A stretch of DNA of 64,000 bases, taken from the NCBI GenBank assembly GCA_030841105.1, contig JAVEDE010000112.1:1-64000 (forward strand), written 5' to 3'. The translations under genes and the position numbers were made by a program. The notes beneath the pieces are model-generated. The model ran no database searches. It had not been told where the DNA came from and saw nothing but the letters and a program-made list of their open reading frames with translations. Source of the stretch: Pyrinomonadaceae bacterium (GTDB lineage: Bacteria; Acidobacteriota; Blastocatellia; Pyrinomonadales; Pyrinomonadaceae). Positions 8,787-23,120 of the stretch are shown here, piece by piece. Numbering within the stretch: position 1 is the stretch's first letter; the number at the start of each line of letters is the position of its first letter.

Positions 8787-10112
8787 ATGAGCGAACGCAT
8801 CTACCGCGACCCCGTACACAACATCATCCGGCTGCGCACCGACACACGCGAGGGGCAACTGCTCGTGCGCCTCGTTGACGCGCCGGAGTTCCAACGCCTG
8901 CGCCGCATCAAGCAACTCGGCCTCGCGCTCTACACCTATCAGGGCGCGGAGCACTCGCGCTTCACGCATAGCTTAGGCGTGCTCCACCTCATCACGCGCG
9001 TGCTTGACAGACTCGGCGAGAACCATGCGATCAGCGAGGAGGATCGCGCGGCGGCACGCGCGGCCGCGCTCCTGCACGACGTGGGACACGGCTCTTTCTC
9101 GCACGTCATGGAGCACGTCCTCGGTTTCCACCACGAGGATTGGACGGTGCGCGCCGTGCTCGCCGAAGAGACCGAGATCAATCAGGTGCTTCGCGACTAT
9201 TCGCCCGAACTCCCGCGCCGCGTCGCAGACATCATCGAGGGCAAGTTCCAGCCAGCCTTCCTCGCCCAACTCGTCTCCTCGCAGTTGGATGTGGATCGCA
9301 TGGACTACCTCCTGCGCGACTCGCTGATGACGGGCGCGAAGTACGGCATCTACGATCTCGAATGGATCATCAACGCGCTCTCCGTGGACGTGGAGAACGA
9401 CCGCATCTACGTCGCCGCGCGCGGCCTCTACGCCGTCGAGGAATATTTACAGGCGCGCTATTACATGTTCCGGCAAGTCTATTTCCACCGCACGCTGCGC
9501 TCGGCCGAAGCGGTCTTGCGCTCGATCTTGAGGCGCGCGCTCGAACTCGTCGCGGCGGGCGAAGAGGTGTGGTGCGCGCCCGGCACGGCCTTCGAGAAAG
9601 TTCTCCGACGCCAGACGCTCACGCTCGAAGATCATCTTGAGATGGACGACTCCGACGTGCTCTTTCACCTCAAACAGTGGCGGCGCACGAAGGACACGAT
9701 CCTCAACGACCTCAGCCACCGCTTCGTCGGCCGACGCCTCTTCAAGGCGATTGATCTCGACATGCCCGCAGAGGAGCGTGCGCAGTTTCTCGCCGAGGCG
9801 CGGGCGTGCGTGGCGCGCGCAGGCTTCGAGCCGCGCTTCTACTTCATCGAAGACCACGCGGGCGACGTGCCCTACTACAACTACTACACGGCCGAGGGCG
9901 CGGAACCCAAAGCGCGCATCTACGTCGAAGACGGCTACGCGCGCCCCTCCATTCGCGAGATCAGCGAAGTGAGCGGCGCGGTGCGCGGTCTCCAACGTTA
10001 TCAACTCGACCGCGTCTGCTTCCCACCCGAAGTGAAGGAAGAAATCTACGCCCTCTACCACGCCGCCTCGCCCCCTTCGACCCGTGCCGCGGGCGACAAC
10101 AACGGCGACTAG
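8787..10112 (+). CDS. HD superfamily phosphohydrolase (dNTPase-like)
   Basis: The 441-residue cytoplasmic protein belongs to the YdhJ/YwfO-like HD family related to deoxynucleotide triphosphohydrolases. It opens with the family signature DPVHNIIRL, has [13 protein letters not shown] (about residues 52-64) and the metal-binding pair [12 protein letters not shown] (about 93-104), and a second conserved block [17 protein letters not shown] at about 163-179. Family members hydrolyse nucleotides in an often allosterically controlled way; the actual substrate is not shown. The gene stands alone, with a pyrimidine-rich repeat arm immediately before its ATG and no obvious Shine-Dalgarno sequence. It faces the next gene tail to tail. 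Confidence 0.9.
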   Translation: MSERIYRDPVHNIIRLRTDTREGQLLVRLVDAPEFQRLRRIKQLGLALYTYQGAEHSRFTHSLGVLHLITRVLDRLGENHAISEEDRAAARAAALLHDVGHGSFSHVMEHVLGFHHEDWTVRAVLAEETEINQVLRDYSPELPRRVADIIEGKFQPAFLAQLVSSQLDVDRMDYLLRDSLMTGAKYGIYDLEWIINALSVDVENDRIYVAARGLYAVEEYLQARYYMFRQVYFHRTLRSAEAVLRSILRRALELVAAGEEVWCAPGTAFEKVLRRQTLTLEDHLEMDDSDVLFHLKQWRRTKDTILNDLSHRFVGRRLFKAIDLDMPAEERAQFLAEARACVARAGFEPRFYFIEDHAGDVPYYNYYTAEGAEPKARIYVEDGYARPSIREISEVSGAVRGLQRYQLDRVCFPPEVKEEIYALYHAASPPSTRAAGDNNGD

Positions 10113-10124
10113 AACGAGACCGTT

Positions 10125-10193
10125 CAACACGAAAGCACGAAGCCACAAAGTTACTCCTGCGAGTTTTCCTTGTGGCTTCGTGTCTTTGTGTTG
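10125..10193. repeat. inverted repeat of ACGAAG-type units between convergent genes
   Basis: Left arm CAACACGAAAGCACGAAGCC and right arm GGCTTCGTGTCTTTGTGTTG pair around a loop of about 25 nt. It fills the space between two convergent genes and may act as a bidirectional terminator, although no strong U-tract follows. Confidence 0.75.
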
Positions 10194-10210
10194 AGCTTAT
10201 GCTGCGGTCG

Positions 10211-11071
10211 CTACTTGATCGCTTTGATGTTCGCCGGTTTGGCGAAGAGAGTGTCGGGAACGGCGGTGTTGAACTCGACCGAGTCGTAGTTGATGCGGCT
10301 CGACTGCGCGCCCGCGCGGTAGTGATCTATGACGAAGGGCACGGTCAGCCCGTTGATAGTTTTATAACTGGCGAAGCGATCCTCTTCGTCCACCTCTTCG
10401 CCTTCCGCGTTCTTGCGCTTGAAAAAAGTTTTGGCGGGCAAAAAGTCCTTCGCGCCGATCTCGTAATCCACCCAGAAGCCGTCGGGGTAAGTCACCCGCA
10501 CGGCCTCGTTGCGTTTGGCGAGACCGGCCTCGCGGCGGCCGAGGTAGGTGAGCCGCGCGCCGTCCTTGCGCCACCAGCCGCGCAACAGATTGTCCGTGCT
10601 CGTCCGCATGGCGAGGCGAAAGTCCGCCACCTGCTCCGGCTTCAAATCCACGATGGAGCGCGTCGAACTCTCAAACAGCCAGCCGCCGTCTCCGGCGTTG
10701 GTCTGGATGGTGCGCCCGCGTCCGCCGCGAAACTCCGTCCGCTCGCGGTCGGGGAAGACGAGGTAGTCAACGAACGAGAGCGGCGGCAGGAAGATGCCCT
10801 TGTCGAACTGCGAGAAGTAGCCGCGCCCGATGATCGTCTTGACGCCGAGATACGCGCTCCCGCCCTGCGCCTCGATTGCGCGTTGCACGATCTGTTCGGC
10901 CTTCTCATCATTTGCCGCTTGCGGCGTCGCCGTCACGGTTGCCGTTTGCACGTCAACTTTCGGCGGCGAGTTCGCGGGCGTCGCCTGCGCGAAACACGTC
11001 ACTCCCGCCGCACACAGCAGAACGAGCGAAAACGCGAACCGCGCTGTTTTGTGAAATGAAGTTGTGTTCAT
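10211..11071 (-). CDS. secreted LolA-like/outer-membrane-lipoprotein-sorting-like protein
   Basis: The product has a signal peptide (SLVLLCAAGVTCFA) and a Pro/Thr/Val linker. Its mature region (EQIVQRAIEAQGGSAYLGVKTI) resembles the start of LolA-type beta proteins often annotated as outer membrane lipoprotein-sorting protein. The later FKRKNAEGEEV and INGLTVPFVIDHY fit that fold. It probably acts in the periplasm binding a hydrophobic ligand; this is inference from fold-like features only. The likely start is the ATG at about 11071, three codons inside the longest frame, which opens at a TTG. Confidence 0.7.
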   Translation of the reverse strand: MNTTSFHKTARFAFSLVLLCAAGVTCFAQATPANSPPKVDVQTATVTATPQAANDEKAEQIVQRAIEAQGGSAYLGVKTIIGRGYFSQFDKGIFLPPLSFVDYLVFPDRERTEFRGGRGRTIQTNAGDGGWLFESSTRSIVDLKPEQVADFRLAMRTSTDNLLRGWWRKDGARLTYLGRREAGLAKRNEAVRVTYPDGFWVDYEIGAKDFLPAKTFFKRKNAEGEEVDEEDRFASYKTINGLTVPFVIDHYRAGAQSSRINYDSVEFNTAVPDTLFAKPANIKAIK

Positions 11072-11085
11072 AAACTGCAAGTGAA

Positions 11086-11129
11086 AGAGGGTCTCAGCTC
11101 ATCTATAAATTCTAGAAAGCTGAAACCCT
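11086..11129 (-). terminator. intrinsic terminator after the middle-domain-less clp gene
   Basis: An imperfect inverted repeat with GAGGGTTTCAGCT and AGCTGAGACCCTC arms is followed on the minus strand by TTTC. It lies about 50 nt after the clp stop codon and ends the heat-shock cluster. Confidence 0.6.
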
Positions 11130-11180
11130 CCGGTTCAAAACGGGCGTTCGGGATTGCCCGCGGTTAACGACCGTCGCGGC

Positions 11181-13460
<2,280 letters not shown>

Positions 13461-13566
13461 TGGTATTCCTTCAATCTGCTGTTCGCGCCCCGCGGGGGTC
13501 GCGAGTTTGTTGGTCGCCGTCTACCGCCCGAATCAATTTACGCTACGGCGATCCATTCCGGTTCTG

Positions 13567-13601
13567 GACGGAGAAAATGAAGGCCGCTTTCTCTCCGTCC
13601 G
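13567..13601. terminator. inverted repeat between groEL and clp, possible attenuator
   Basis: GGACGGAGA and TCTCCGTCC pair around a loop containing GGCCGC. It lies about 110 nt upstream of the clp start codon. Without a U-tract on the minus strand it could be a processing or attenuation structure. Confidence 0.45.
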
Positions 13602-13703
13602 GCGGCTACTTTTAGATGCCACGCGCCCGCGTCCCGTTGCGTTTCGGGACGCCTTGAGCATAGCACACTTGAGACAGCAATTATTCGGCCATGAGAAGTG
13701 CAG

Positions 13704-13782
13704 CAGAAGCTAAAAGTGAAAAGGCAAAAGTGGAGAAACTGTGTCGCCCCTCCCTTCTGCCTTCCACCGTTTACTTTCGCCG
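13704..13782. repeat. imperfect inverted repeat of AAAGTGA/AAAGGCA-type units
   Basis: The left arm has units such as TAAAAGTGAAAAGGCAAAAG, and the right arm CTTCTGCCTTCCACCGTTTAC is its imperfect complement. It begins right after the groEL stop codon (TAA at 13787-13789) and resembles the other stop-adjacent elements in this window. Confidence 0.6.
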
Positions 13783-13786
13783 CTTT

Positions 13787-15421
<1,635 letters not shown>

Positions 15422-15452
15422 TTAGTTTGTTCTCCTCAGATAGTAAGTTCCG

Positions 15453-16127
15453 TTAGTCCGTCGCCGCCTGCCCCCCGGCCTGCGCGCGCCCGACCTGCAC
15501 GCGCGCGGGGCGCAGCAGTTGGCCGCCCATGCGGTAGCCGCGAGAGTATTCGGCCGTGACCACGCCGTCGCGCTCCGGCTCGACCTCAACCACGTCAACC
15601 GCCTCGTGCAACTCCGGGTCGAACTGCTGGCCGATGGCCGTGATCGCTTCGACGCCGCCGGAGGCGAGCGCGCTCTCGAACCCGCTGAGCGTGCCGTGCA
15701 GGCCGCCGAGCAAAGCGTCGAGCGAGCCGCCGCCCTCGGCCGCTTCCATCGCGCGCCGCAAGTTCTCCATCACGGGCAGCAGCGCGCCGACGAAGGCGGC
15801 CTTCTCGCGCATCGCGCGTTCGTCGGCCGTGCGCGCGAGCCGCTGCCTGATCTCGTCCGTCTCGCGCTTGAGTTCCGCGCGCACCTGTTCAAAACGCGCC
15901 TGCACGTCGCGCGCCGACTGCTCTGCGGCACGCGTGCGCGCTTCGAGTTCTTCCACGTACTTCGGTTTCAAATTCGGCGCGTCAGACGTGTCCTCCGCGC
16001 GCGCGCCTTCGCCCGACTCGTCGAGGACGACGCGCCGCCTGTCCGTCACACGGATGCCCTCGGCTGCCGTGGCGTCCGGCGCAGCTCCCGCGGCGCGCGC
16101 CTCTTCAGCCGCCATTCTCTCTCCCAT
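15453..16127 (-). CDS. grpE: nucleotide exchange factor GrpE
   Basis: GrpE speeds ADP release from DnaK. The protein has a charged disordered N-terminus, a long coiled-coil helix (about 45-110, with YVEELEARTRAAEQ), and the C-terminal beta-domain with the family signature (ITAIGQQFDPELHEAVDVVEVE and YRMGGQLLRPARVQVG). The start is uncertain: 16163, 16127 and 16115 are in frame. I prefer 16127 because AGAAG lies just upstream; 16115 has GGGAGAG before it. dnaK and dnaJ are absent from this cluster. A GTGAC-type inverted repeat separates it from the upstream hsp20 gene. Confidence 0.92.
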   Translation of the reverse strand: MGERMAAEEARAAGAAPDATAAEGIRVTDRRRVVLDESGEGARAEDTSDAPNLKPKYVEELEARTRAAEQSARDVQARFEQVRAELKRETDEIRQRLARTADERAMREKAAFVGALLPVMENLRRAMEAAEGGGSLDALLGGLHGTLSGFESALASGGVEAITAIGQQFDPELHEAVDVVEVEPERDGVVTAEYSRGYRMGGQLLRPARVQVGRAQAGGQAATD

Positions 16128-16172
16128 ACTTCTTCTCTTTTTCTCCCTGCGAAAAGATACCATATAAATTTT

Positions 16173-16250
16173 AGTGACAAGTGACGGGTGACGAGTGACA
16201 AGTTACAACAAGTTTTCCGACTTGACACTCGTCACCCGTCACTTGTCACT
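16173..16250. repeat. GTGACRA-type inverted repeat, hsp20/grpE spacer
   Basis: The left arm has units GTGACAA GTGACGG GTGACGA. The right arm, read on the other strand, has the same units in the same order, so variant positions match across the stem. The TGA stop of the upstream hsp20 gene lies inside the first unit (CAGTGACAAG on the minus strand). Confidence 0.9.
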
Positions 16251-16707
16251 GAACCGATATTTTGACGCGCGCCGCTTTCTGCTCCGCGCGCTTGGGCAGG
16301 CGCAGACTGAGCACGCCGTCCTTGTAGTCGGCCGCGATGTTTTTCTGATCCACCGTCGGCGGCAGCGGCCCGAAGCGACTCAGGAAACGCCCGAACGGGC
16401 GACCCCGGCCGCCGTTCGCGCGCCGCGTCCCCGCCTCTTCCGGCGTGCGTTCGCCGCGCACCGTCAGGCGGTTCTCGTCAATACTCACTTCAAGCGCAGC
16501 GCGCTCGATGCCCGGCAGATCAATTGCGATGACGAACTCCGTCGCGGTCTCGTAGATGTCCGAGGCGGGCGTCCAGTCGGCGCGCTCAAGCTCCGCCTCG
16601 CGCTCCTCGTTCAAATGATCGTGCCGCCGCGCCGTGTCCTCGAACAGACGGTTCATGCGCTCCTGCAACGTCACATAATCACGCCACTCGTCCCACTTGT
16701 GTCCCAC
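16246..16707 (-). CDS. small heat-shock protein Hsp20
   Basis: The 153-residue protein carries an alpha-crystallin domain (about 45-150) with SDIYETATEFVIAIDLPGI, ENRLTVRGER and the YKDGVLSLRLPK signature. The C-terminal VKISVQ provides an I-x-V-like anchor (KIS-V). It holds unfolding proteins for ClpB/DnaK. It has a Gly/Arg-rich insertion (RRANGGRGRPFGRF) that lengthens the loop before the last strands. The stop codon TGA belongs to the downstream GTGAC-type repeat. The gene follows clpB by 33 bp on the same strand. Confidence 0.93.
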   Translation of the reverse strand: MGHKWDEWRDYVTLQERMNRLFEDTARRHDHLNEEREAELERADWTPASDIYETATEFVIAIDLPGIERAALEVSIDENRLTVRGERTPEEAGTRRANGGRGRPFGRFLSRFGPLPPTVDQKNIAADYKDGVLSLRLPKRAEQKAARVKISVQ

Positions 16708-16740
16708 GGTAAAAACCTCCGCCCTTATCCCTTAGCTTCG

Positions 16741-19335
<2,595 letters not shown>

Positions 19336-19423
19336 AATTTCTTGAACCTTAACTGACACGCGCGGGACGATGAATGAGTTCACCGCTCATCGTTCCGCGC
19401 GTTCAGACTTGAAACTTAAACTA

Positions 19424-19960
19424 TTACTTTCCGGCGGTCGCAGTCTTACCTTTGCCCTCCGCCGCGCCTGACTCTTCGACTTTCGCCTCAAGAGTCTTGG
19501 GCGTGGAAGCCGCGCCCTCGCCCGCGATCTCGATGCGGCGCGCCCTCACCTCTTCGCGCTTTTGCAGCACGACGCGCAGCACGCCGTTCTTGTACTCGGC
19601 GGTGACGTTCTCCGACGAGACCGTCTGCGGCAGCGTGAAGGAGCGCGTGAACGAGCCGTAAGAGCGTTCGACGCGATGATAGTTGTCCGCTTCATCCCGC
19701 TTCTCGAAGCGACGCTCGCCGCGAAGCGTGAGCACGTTGTTCTCGATGGAGAGGTCAAAGTCCTCGCGGTTCATGCCCGGCAGTTCGGCTTCGAGCACGA
19801 TCTGATCCTTGTTCTCGTAGATGTCCACGCTGGGCGCCCAAGCGCCGCGCGCAATGCCCTCGTCGCCGAAGGAGCGTGACAGGTTGCTCGAAAACAGGCG
19901 ATTCACTTCGTCTTGCAGCATCCGCAGGTCGCGGAACGGATCGTAACGGGTAATAGACAT
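19424..19960 (-). CDS. small heat-shock protein Hsp20 (first gene of the heat-shock cluster)
   Basis: This 178-residue alpha-crystallin protein starts MSITRYDPFRDLRMLQDEVNRLF, typical of bacterial class A Hsp20. It has VDIYENKDQIVLEAELPGM, NNVLTLRGERRF and YKNGVLRVVLQK. The C-terminal tail (about 145-178) is rich in Ala, Glu and Lys and lacks a clear I-x-I anchor, unlike the second copy. A strong AGGAGG lies 8 nt before the ATG. The predicted promoter about 105 bp upstream probably drives the cluster from hsp20 to groEL. Confidence 0.94.
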   Translation of the reverse strand: MSITRYDPFRDLRMLQDEVNRLFSSNLSRSFGDEGIARGAWAPSVDIYENKDQIVLEAELPGMNREDFDLSIENNVLTLRGERRFEKRDEADNYHRVERSYGSFTRSFTLPQTVSSENVTAEYKNGVLRVVLQKREEVRARRIEIAGEGAASTPKTLEAKVEESGAAEGKGKTATAGK

Positions 19961-20065
19961 GACGTAATTCCTCCTCTTAACTCAACAAAAACGTTATTTG
20001 CTGGACGCCCAAATGAACCTACGGCGCGACTGACTCACGCGCCATTCACCTTTGAGCGTGCCGAA

Positions 20066-20094
20066 ATAATAATATCTGAGTCTCTCCTTGTCAA
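20066..20094 (-). promoter_or_regulatory. predicted strong promoter of the heat-shock cluster
   Basis: On the minus strand TTGACA (20089-20094) and TATTAT (20066-20071) are 17 bp apart, a near-consensus sigma-70 promoter. It precedes a leader of roughly 100 nt before hsp20. No CIRCE (TTAGCACTC type) inverted repeat is visible, so HrcA control here is not supported. Confidence 0.7.
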
Positions 20095-20100
20095 GTATCA

Positions 20101-20126
20101 AAGGCAAAAAATTTTGCCCTTTCCGC
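20101..20126 (-). terminator. inverted repeat after the MscS-like gene
   Basis: AAAGGGCAAAA and TTTTTTGCCTTT form an imperfect stem, read on the minus strand, with an A/T-rich centre. It lies about 40 nt after the MscS-like stop codon and just upstream of the heat-shock promoter. The stem is weak in GC, so termination is only likely. Confidence 0.45.
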
Positions 20127-20165
20127 GCCCCTGGAGAGTGGGGCAAAGAGAGGCTCGGAATCCGC

Positions 20166-21602
20166 TTAGTCTAATCCAAAGAACCGTTTAATAGATGAGA
20201 TGACGCCCGCCGAGGCCTTCGCCTGGTCTCCGGTTTCGGCAGAGGCGGCGAGTCCGGCGCGGCGGTCGGCGATGGTCTGGCCGAGCGTTTCGGCCAGATC
20301 GGGGTTGGAGTCGAAGACGGATTTCATCGCCTCGTGGCCGATTTCGAGCACTTCCGTCTCGACGGCGGCGACGACGTGCGCCGAGCGCGGTTCGCCCGTG
20401 AACAGCGCCATCTCGCCGAAAAAGTCGCCCTCGCCGAGCGTGGCGACGGTGCGCGGCTGGCCGTTGTCATTGATCTGGACGGCGACGTTGCCGTGCCGGA
20501 CGATGAACATCGAATCGCCCTCGTCGCCCGCGCGGATGATGGTTTCGCCGGGCGCGTAGGTGTGGCTGCGCGAGCCGCAGACGAGTTGCGAAAGCTCGTC
20601 GGCGTTGAGCGGGGCGAAGATGTCTGTGGCGGAGAGGCGACCCGTGAGCGTCTCGGCGTCTGCCGCCGGGCTGGCGGCGGCCTTCGGGCGCTCGAAGTAG
20701 AGCGTCTGCGTGGGGTAGGCGAATTGCAGCCCGGCGCGTTTGAAGGCGTACCAGATGCGCTGGCGCAGGAGCGCGTCCGTGTCGTTGTGCTGGACGTAAT
20801 CCACCAGCCAGTATTTGATCTCGTAGTCCACGGCGAAGTCGCCGAGGTTGCGCATGCGGACGATGGGCGGGGGCTTAAGGCGCACGTTCTCCGTCTCGCG
20901 GATGGCTTCGCGCACGACGCGGATGACTTGATCGGGCGAGTGCGCGTAGAGCGCGTTGAAGTAGACGAGGCGCGCGTTCGGGTTGTCGCGCGGGCAGACC
21001 TCGATGGCCTCCTTCGCGATCTGGCTGTTGCTGACGAGGACGATGTGGTTGGTGAACGTCCTGATCTTTGCCGCACGCCACGTCACGCTCTCGACGACGC
21101 CCATCCACTTGCCGACCGTGATCACGTCGCCCACCTCGAAGGGCTTGTCTGCGTGCAGCGAGATGCCGGAGAAGAGGTTGCCGAGCGTGTCTTGCAGCGC
21201 GAGGCCGAGGATGACGCCGAGCAGTGCCGACCCGGACAGCAGCGCGCCGAGGGAGAGTGCGAAATAGGTTTTCAGGATGACGGCGACGACGAGGATGTAG
21301 ACGACGATGGAGAACAGATCGCGCACAAGGCTCGGCGCTTCGCGCCGCTTGCGGAGGCGGTACACCACGTCGAAGAGGAACGCCCCGGCGAGCCGCACGC
21401 CCACGAACATGAGGCTCAGCCACAGGGCGATCTGCGCGAGCAGTTGCACCCAGTAGAAGACGGGCGCGGCCGTCTGCAACTGCCCGCCCGGCGGCGGTGG
21501 CGACGGGGCGAAGGCGGGCAGGACGAGATAGAACAGGACGGCGAACAGCGCGGTCGCGACGAGGGGCAGGGCGAGTTGTTTTTTGAGACGGGAGCTACTC
21601 AT
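20166..21602 (-). CDS. MscS-family mechanosensitive channel with C-terminal cNMP-binding domain
   Basis: The 478-residue membrane protein has about four hydrophobic helices (about 10-30, 45-75, 90-115, 115-140). The pore-lining helix is ALLSGSALLGVILGLALQDTLGNLFSG. The MscS beta-domain VGDVITVGKWMGVVESVTWRAAKIRT and a cytoplasmic alpha-beta region follow. From about 325 to 445 it carries a cyclic-nucleotide-binding fold with GEGDFFGEMALFTGEPRSAHV, the phosphate-binding cassette. Such MscCG/bCNG-like fusions may gate by tension, nucleotide or both. It starts ATG at 21602 and lies between the NRAMP-like gene and the heat-shock cluster. Confidence 0.93.
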   Translation of the reverse strand: MSSSRLKKQLALPLVATALFAVLFYLVLPAFAPSPPPPGGQLQTAAPVFYWVQLLAQIALWLSLMFVGVRLAGAFLFDVVYRLRKRREAPSLVRDLFSIVVYILVVAVILKTYFALSLGALLSGSALLGVILGLALQDTLGNLFSGISLHADKPFEVGDVITVGKWMGVVESVTWRAAKIRTFTNHIVLVSNSQIAKEAIEVCPRDNPNARLVYFNALYAHSPDQVIRVVREAIRETENVRLKPPPIVRMRNLGDFAVDYEIKYWLVDYVQHNDTDALLRQRIWYAFKRAGLQFAYPTQTLYFERPKAAASPAADAETLTGRLSATDIFAPLNADELSQLVCGSRSHTYAPGETIIRAGDEGDSMFIVRHGNVAVQINDNGQPRTVATLGEGDFFGEMALFTGEPRSAHVVAAVETEVLEIGHEAMKSVFDSNPDLAETLGQTIADRRAGLAASAETGDQAKASAGVISSIKRFFGLD

Positions 21603-21670
21603 CTTGAAGCGTTACACGTCAACCGCGGATCGTACACGGCAAGTTTGAAAGGGAGTGGCCGGGGCAGCTA

Positions 21671-22993
21671 TTAAGACGCGCCGCCGAACACGGTCTTTGC
21701 CACTAACACGAGCGACAGGGTGGAGACGACGACGACCGTCAGCCACGCCAGCACATTATAGACCGCCCCGTTCGCGTATTCACCCATCAATTTACGGTCG
21801 CCAGCGAGGCGCAGGATGGCGACGAGCATGACGGGCAGCAAGAGACCGTTGATAAACTGCGTGACGACGAGCACGCGGATCAGCGGCAGCCCCGGAATGA
21901 TCGCGATGAGCGCGCCCACCGCGATCAGGAAGGTGAAGATGCCGATGAAGATCGGGGCTTCACGAAAACTGCGCGAGACGCCCTTCTCGAACCCCAACGC
22001 CTCGCTGATCGAGTAGGCGGTGGCGAGCGGCAACACTCCCGCCGCGAGCATGGACGCGCCGAAGAGTCCGACGGCGAACAGCAGCCCGGCGTACTCGCCC
22101 GCGAGCGGGACGAGAGCGCGCGCGGCGTCGGCCGCCGTCTCGATAGTTCCCGTGAAGCCGCCCGCGCCGAGCGTCGCCGCAGTCGAGATGACGATAAAGA
22201 AGGCGATGGACATCGCGAAGAGCGTCCCGACCCACACGTCCGCGCGCACCAGTTTGTAGCCCTCGCGACCGACGCCCTTCTCCACCACCGACGACTGCAC
22301 GAAGACCTGCATGTACGGCGAGATGGTCGTGCCGATCAGGGCGATGAGCGTGAACAGGTAGTGGTTGTCAAAGGAGAAAGAAGGGCGCACCATCTGCCGC
22401 GCCACCTCGCCCCAGTGCGGGCGCGCCAGAAAGGCCGAGACGATGTAGCCGAGGAAGACGAGCGACATCAAAAGGAAGACGCGCTCCACGCGCCGGTACG
22501 AACCCTTGACGACGAGCCACCACACCGAGAGCGCGGCGAGCGGCACGGAGATTTGACGCGGCACGCCGAACAACTCCGTCGCCGCCGCGATGCCGACGAA
22601 CTCCGAGACAGTCACGCCCGCGTTCGCCGCGAGCAACGCCGACATCACGACCATCGTCCAGCGCACGCCGAACCGCTCGCGGATCAAGTCGGCCAAGCCC
22701 TTGCCCGTCACCACGCCCATCCGCGCGCACATCTCCTGCACGAGTCCGAGCGCGACGAGGATGGGCACGAACGTCCACAGCAGCGTGTAGCCGAACTCCG
22801 CGCCGGAGGTGGAATAAGTGGCGATGCCGCCCGCATCGTTGCCCGCGTTGGCCGCGATCATCCCCGGCCCAATGACGGCCAGATACGCGAGAAAGCCCGT
22901 CTGCCGCGCCACCGCCCGCCGCACACGCCGCGACCCGCTTCGCCACAGGCGACGCCCCATCTCCCGCACATCTTCTGTACGCGACGCGGCCAC
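21671..22993 (-). CDS. NRAMP (SLC11)-family metal transporter with altered metal site
   Basis: The 440-residue protein has about 11 membrane helices in NRAMP arrangement. In helix 1 the canonical DPGN is DAGG (GPGMIAANAGNDAGGIATY), so the Asp is kept but the Asn is replaced. In helix 6 the usual MPH is SPY (IGTTISPYMQVF), so the sulfur ligand Met is lost. Such changes are known in NRAMP-related magnesium transporters and point to hard-metal (Mg2+ or Mn2+) rather than Fe2+ transport. The next gene encodes a soluble MgtE_N/CBS protein, which fits Mg2+ control. The start is GTG at 22993 with GGAGAA 8 nt upstream; the ATG at 23015 is out of frame. Confidence 0.88.
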   Translation of the reverse strand: MAASRTEDVREMGRRLWRSGSRRVRRAVARQTGFLAYLAVIGPGMIAANAGNDAGGIATYSTSGAEFGYTLLWTFVPILVALGLVQEMCARMGVVTGKGLADLIRERFGVRWTMVVMSALLAANAGVTVSEFVGIAAATELFGVPRQISVPLAALSVWWLVVKGSYRRVERVFLLMSLVFLGYIVSAFLARPHWGEVARQMVRPSFSFDNHYLFTLIALIGTTISPYMQVFVQSSVVEKGVGREGYKLVRADVWVGTLFAMSIAFFIVISTAATLGAGGFTGTIETAADAARALVPLAGEYAGLLFAVGLFGASMLAAGVLPLATAYSISEALGFEKGVSRSFREAPIFIGIFTFLIAVGALIAIIPGLPLIRVLVVTQFINGLLLPVMLVAILRLAGDRKLMGEYANGAVYNVLAWLTVVVVSTLSLVLVAKTVFGGAS

Positions 22994-23024
22994 TCGCAGG
23001 TTCTCCGTCGTTCATAAGAAAGCC

Positions 23025-23120
23025 GTGACAAGTGACGAGTGACGAGTGACGAGATGTAAGACAAGTCTAAAGACAAGCAGTTGGGTTTAACTTGTCACTC
23101 GTCACTCGTCACTTGTCACT
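23025..23120. repeat. GTGACRA-type inverted repeat, MgtE-like/NRAMP spacer
   Basis: The arms carry units CAA, CGA, CGA in matching order. On the minus strand the element begins directly at the TAA of the MgtE_N/CBS gene and ends GGCTTTCTTATG. Here that ATG is not the frame of the NRAMP gene, which starts 22 nt later at GTG. This suggests TTCTTATG is part of the element itself. Confidence 0.9.

Larger units (their letters stand above)
13461..13786. other. intergenic region between groEL and clp
   Basis: The 326-bp stretch holds a repeat element next to groEL (13704-13782) and a strong inverted repeat at 13567-13601 (GGACGGAGA and TCTCCGTCC arms). It also has two direct CTTGAG hexamers near 13656-13676. 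A separate promoter for clp may lie here, but I could not fit a convincing -35/-10 pair, and no CIRCE element is visible. Confidence 0.5.

Noticed and set aside
10125-10193. A tRNA or small RNA gene in the HD/secreted protein gap
   Set aside because: The sequence is a simple inverted repeat of ACGAAG units with no cloverleaf or promoter.
15422-15452. CIRCE element controlling groEL
   Set aside because: No TTAGCACTC-N9-GAGTGCTAA-like inverted repeat is visible before groEL or hsp20.
16173-16250. GTGAC tandem units as a CRISPR array
   Set aside because: Units are about 7 nt with no unique spacers and form inverted arms; there are no cas genes in the window.
23013-23015. ATG adjacent to the repeat as start of the NRAMP-like gene
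   Set aside because: It is out of frame with the NRAMP coding sequence, whereas GTG at 22993 has GGAGAA 8 nt upstream.
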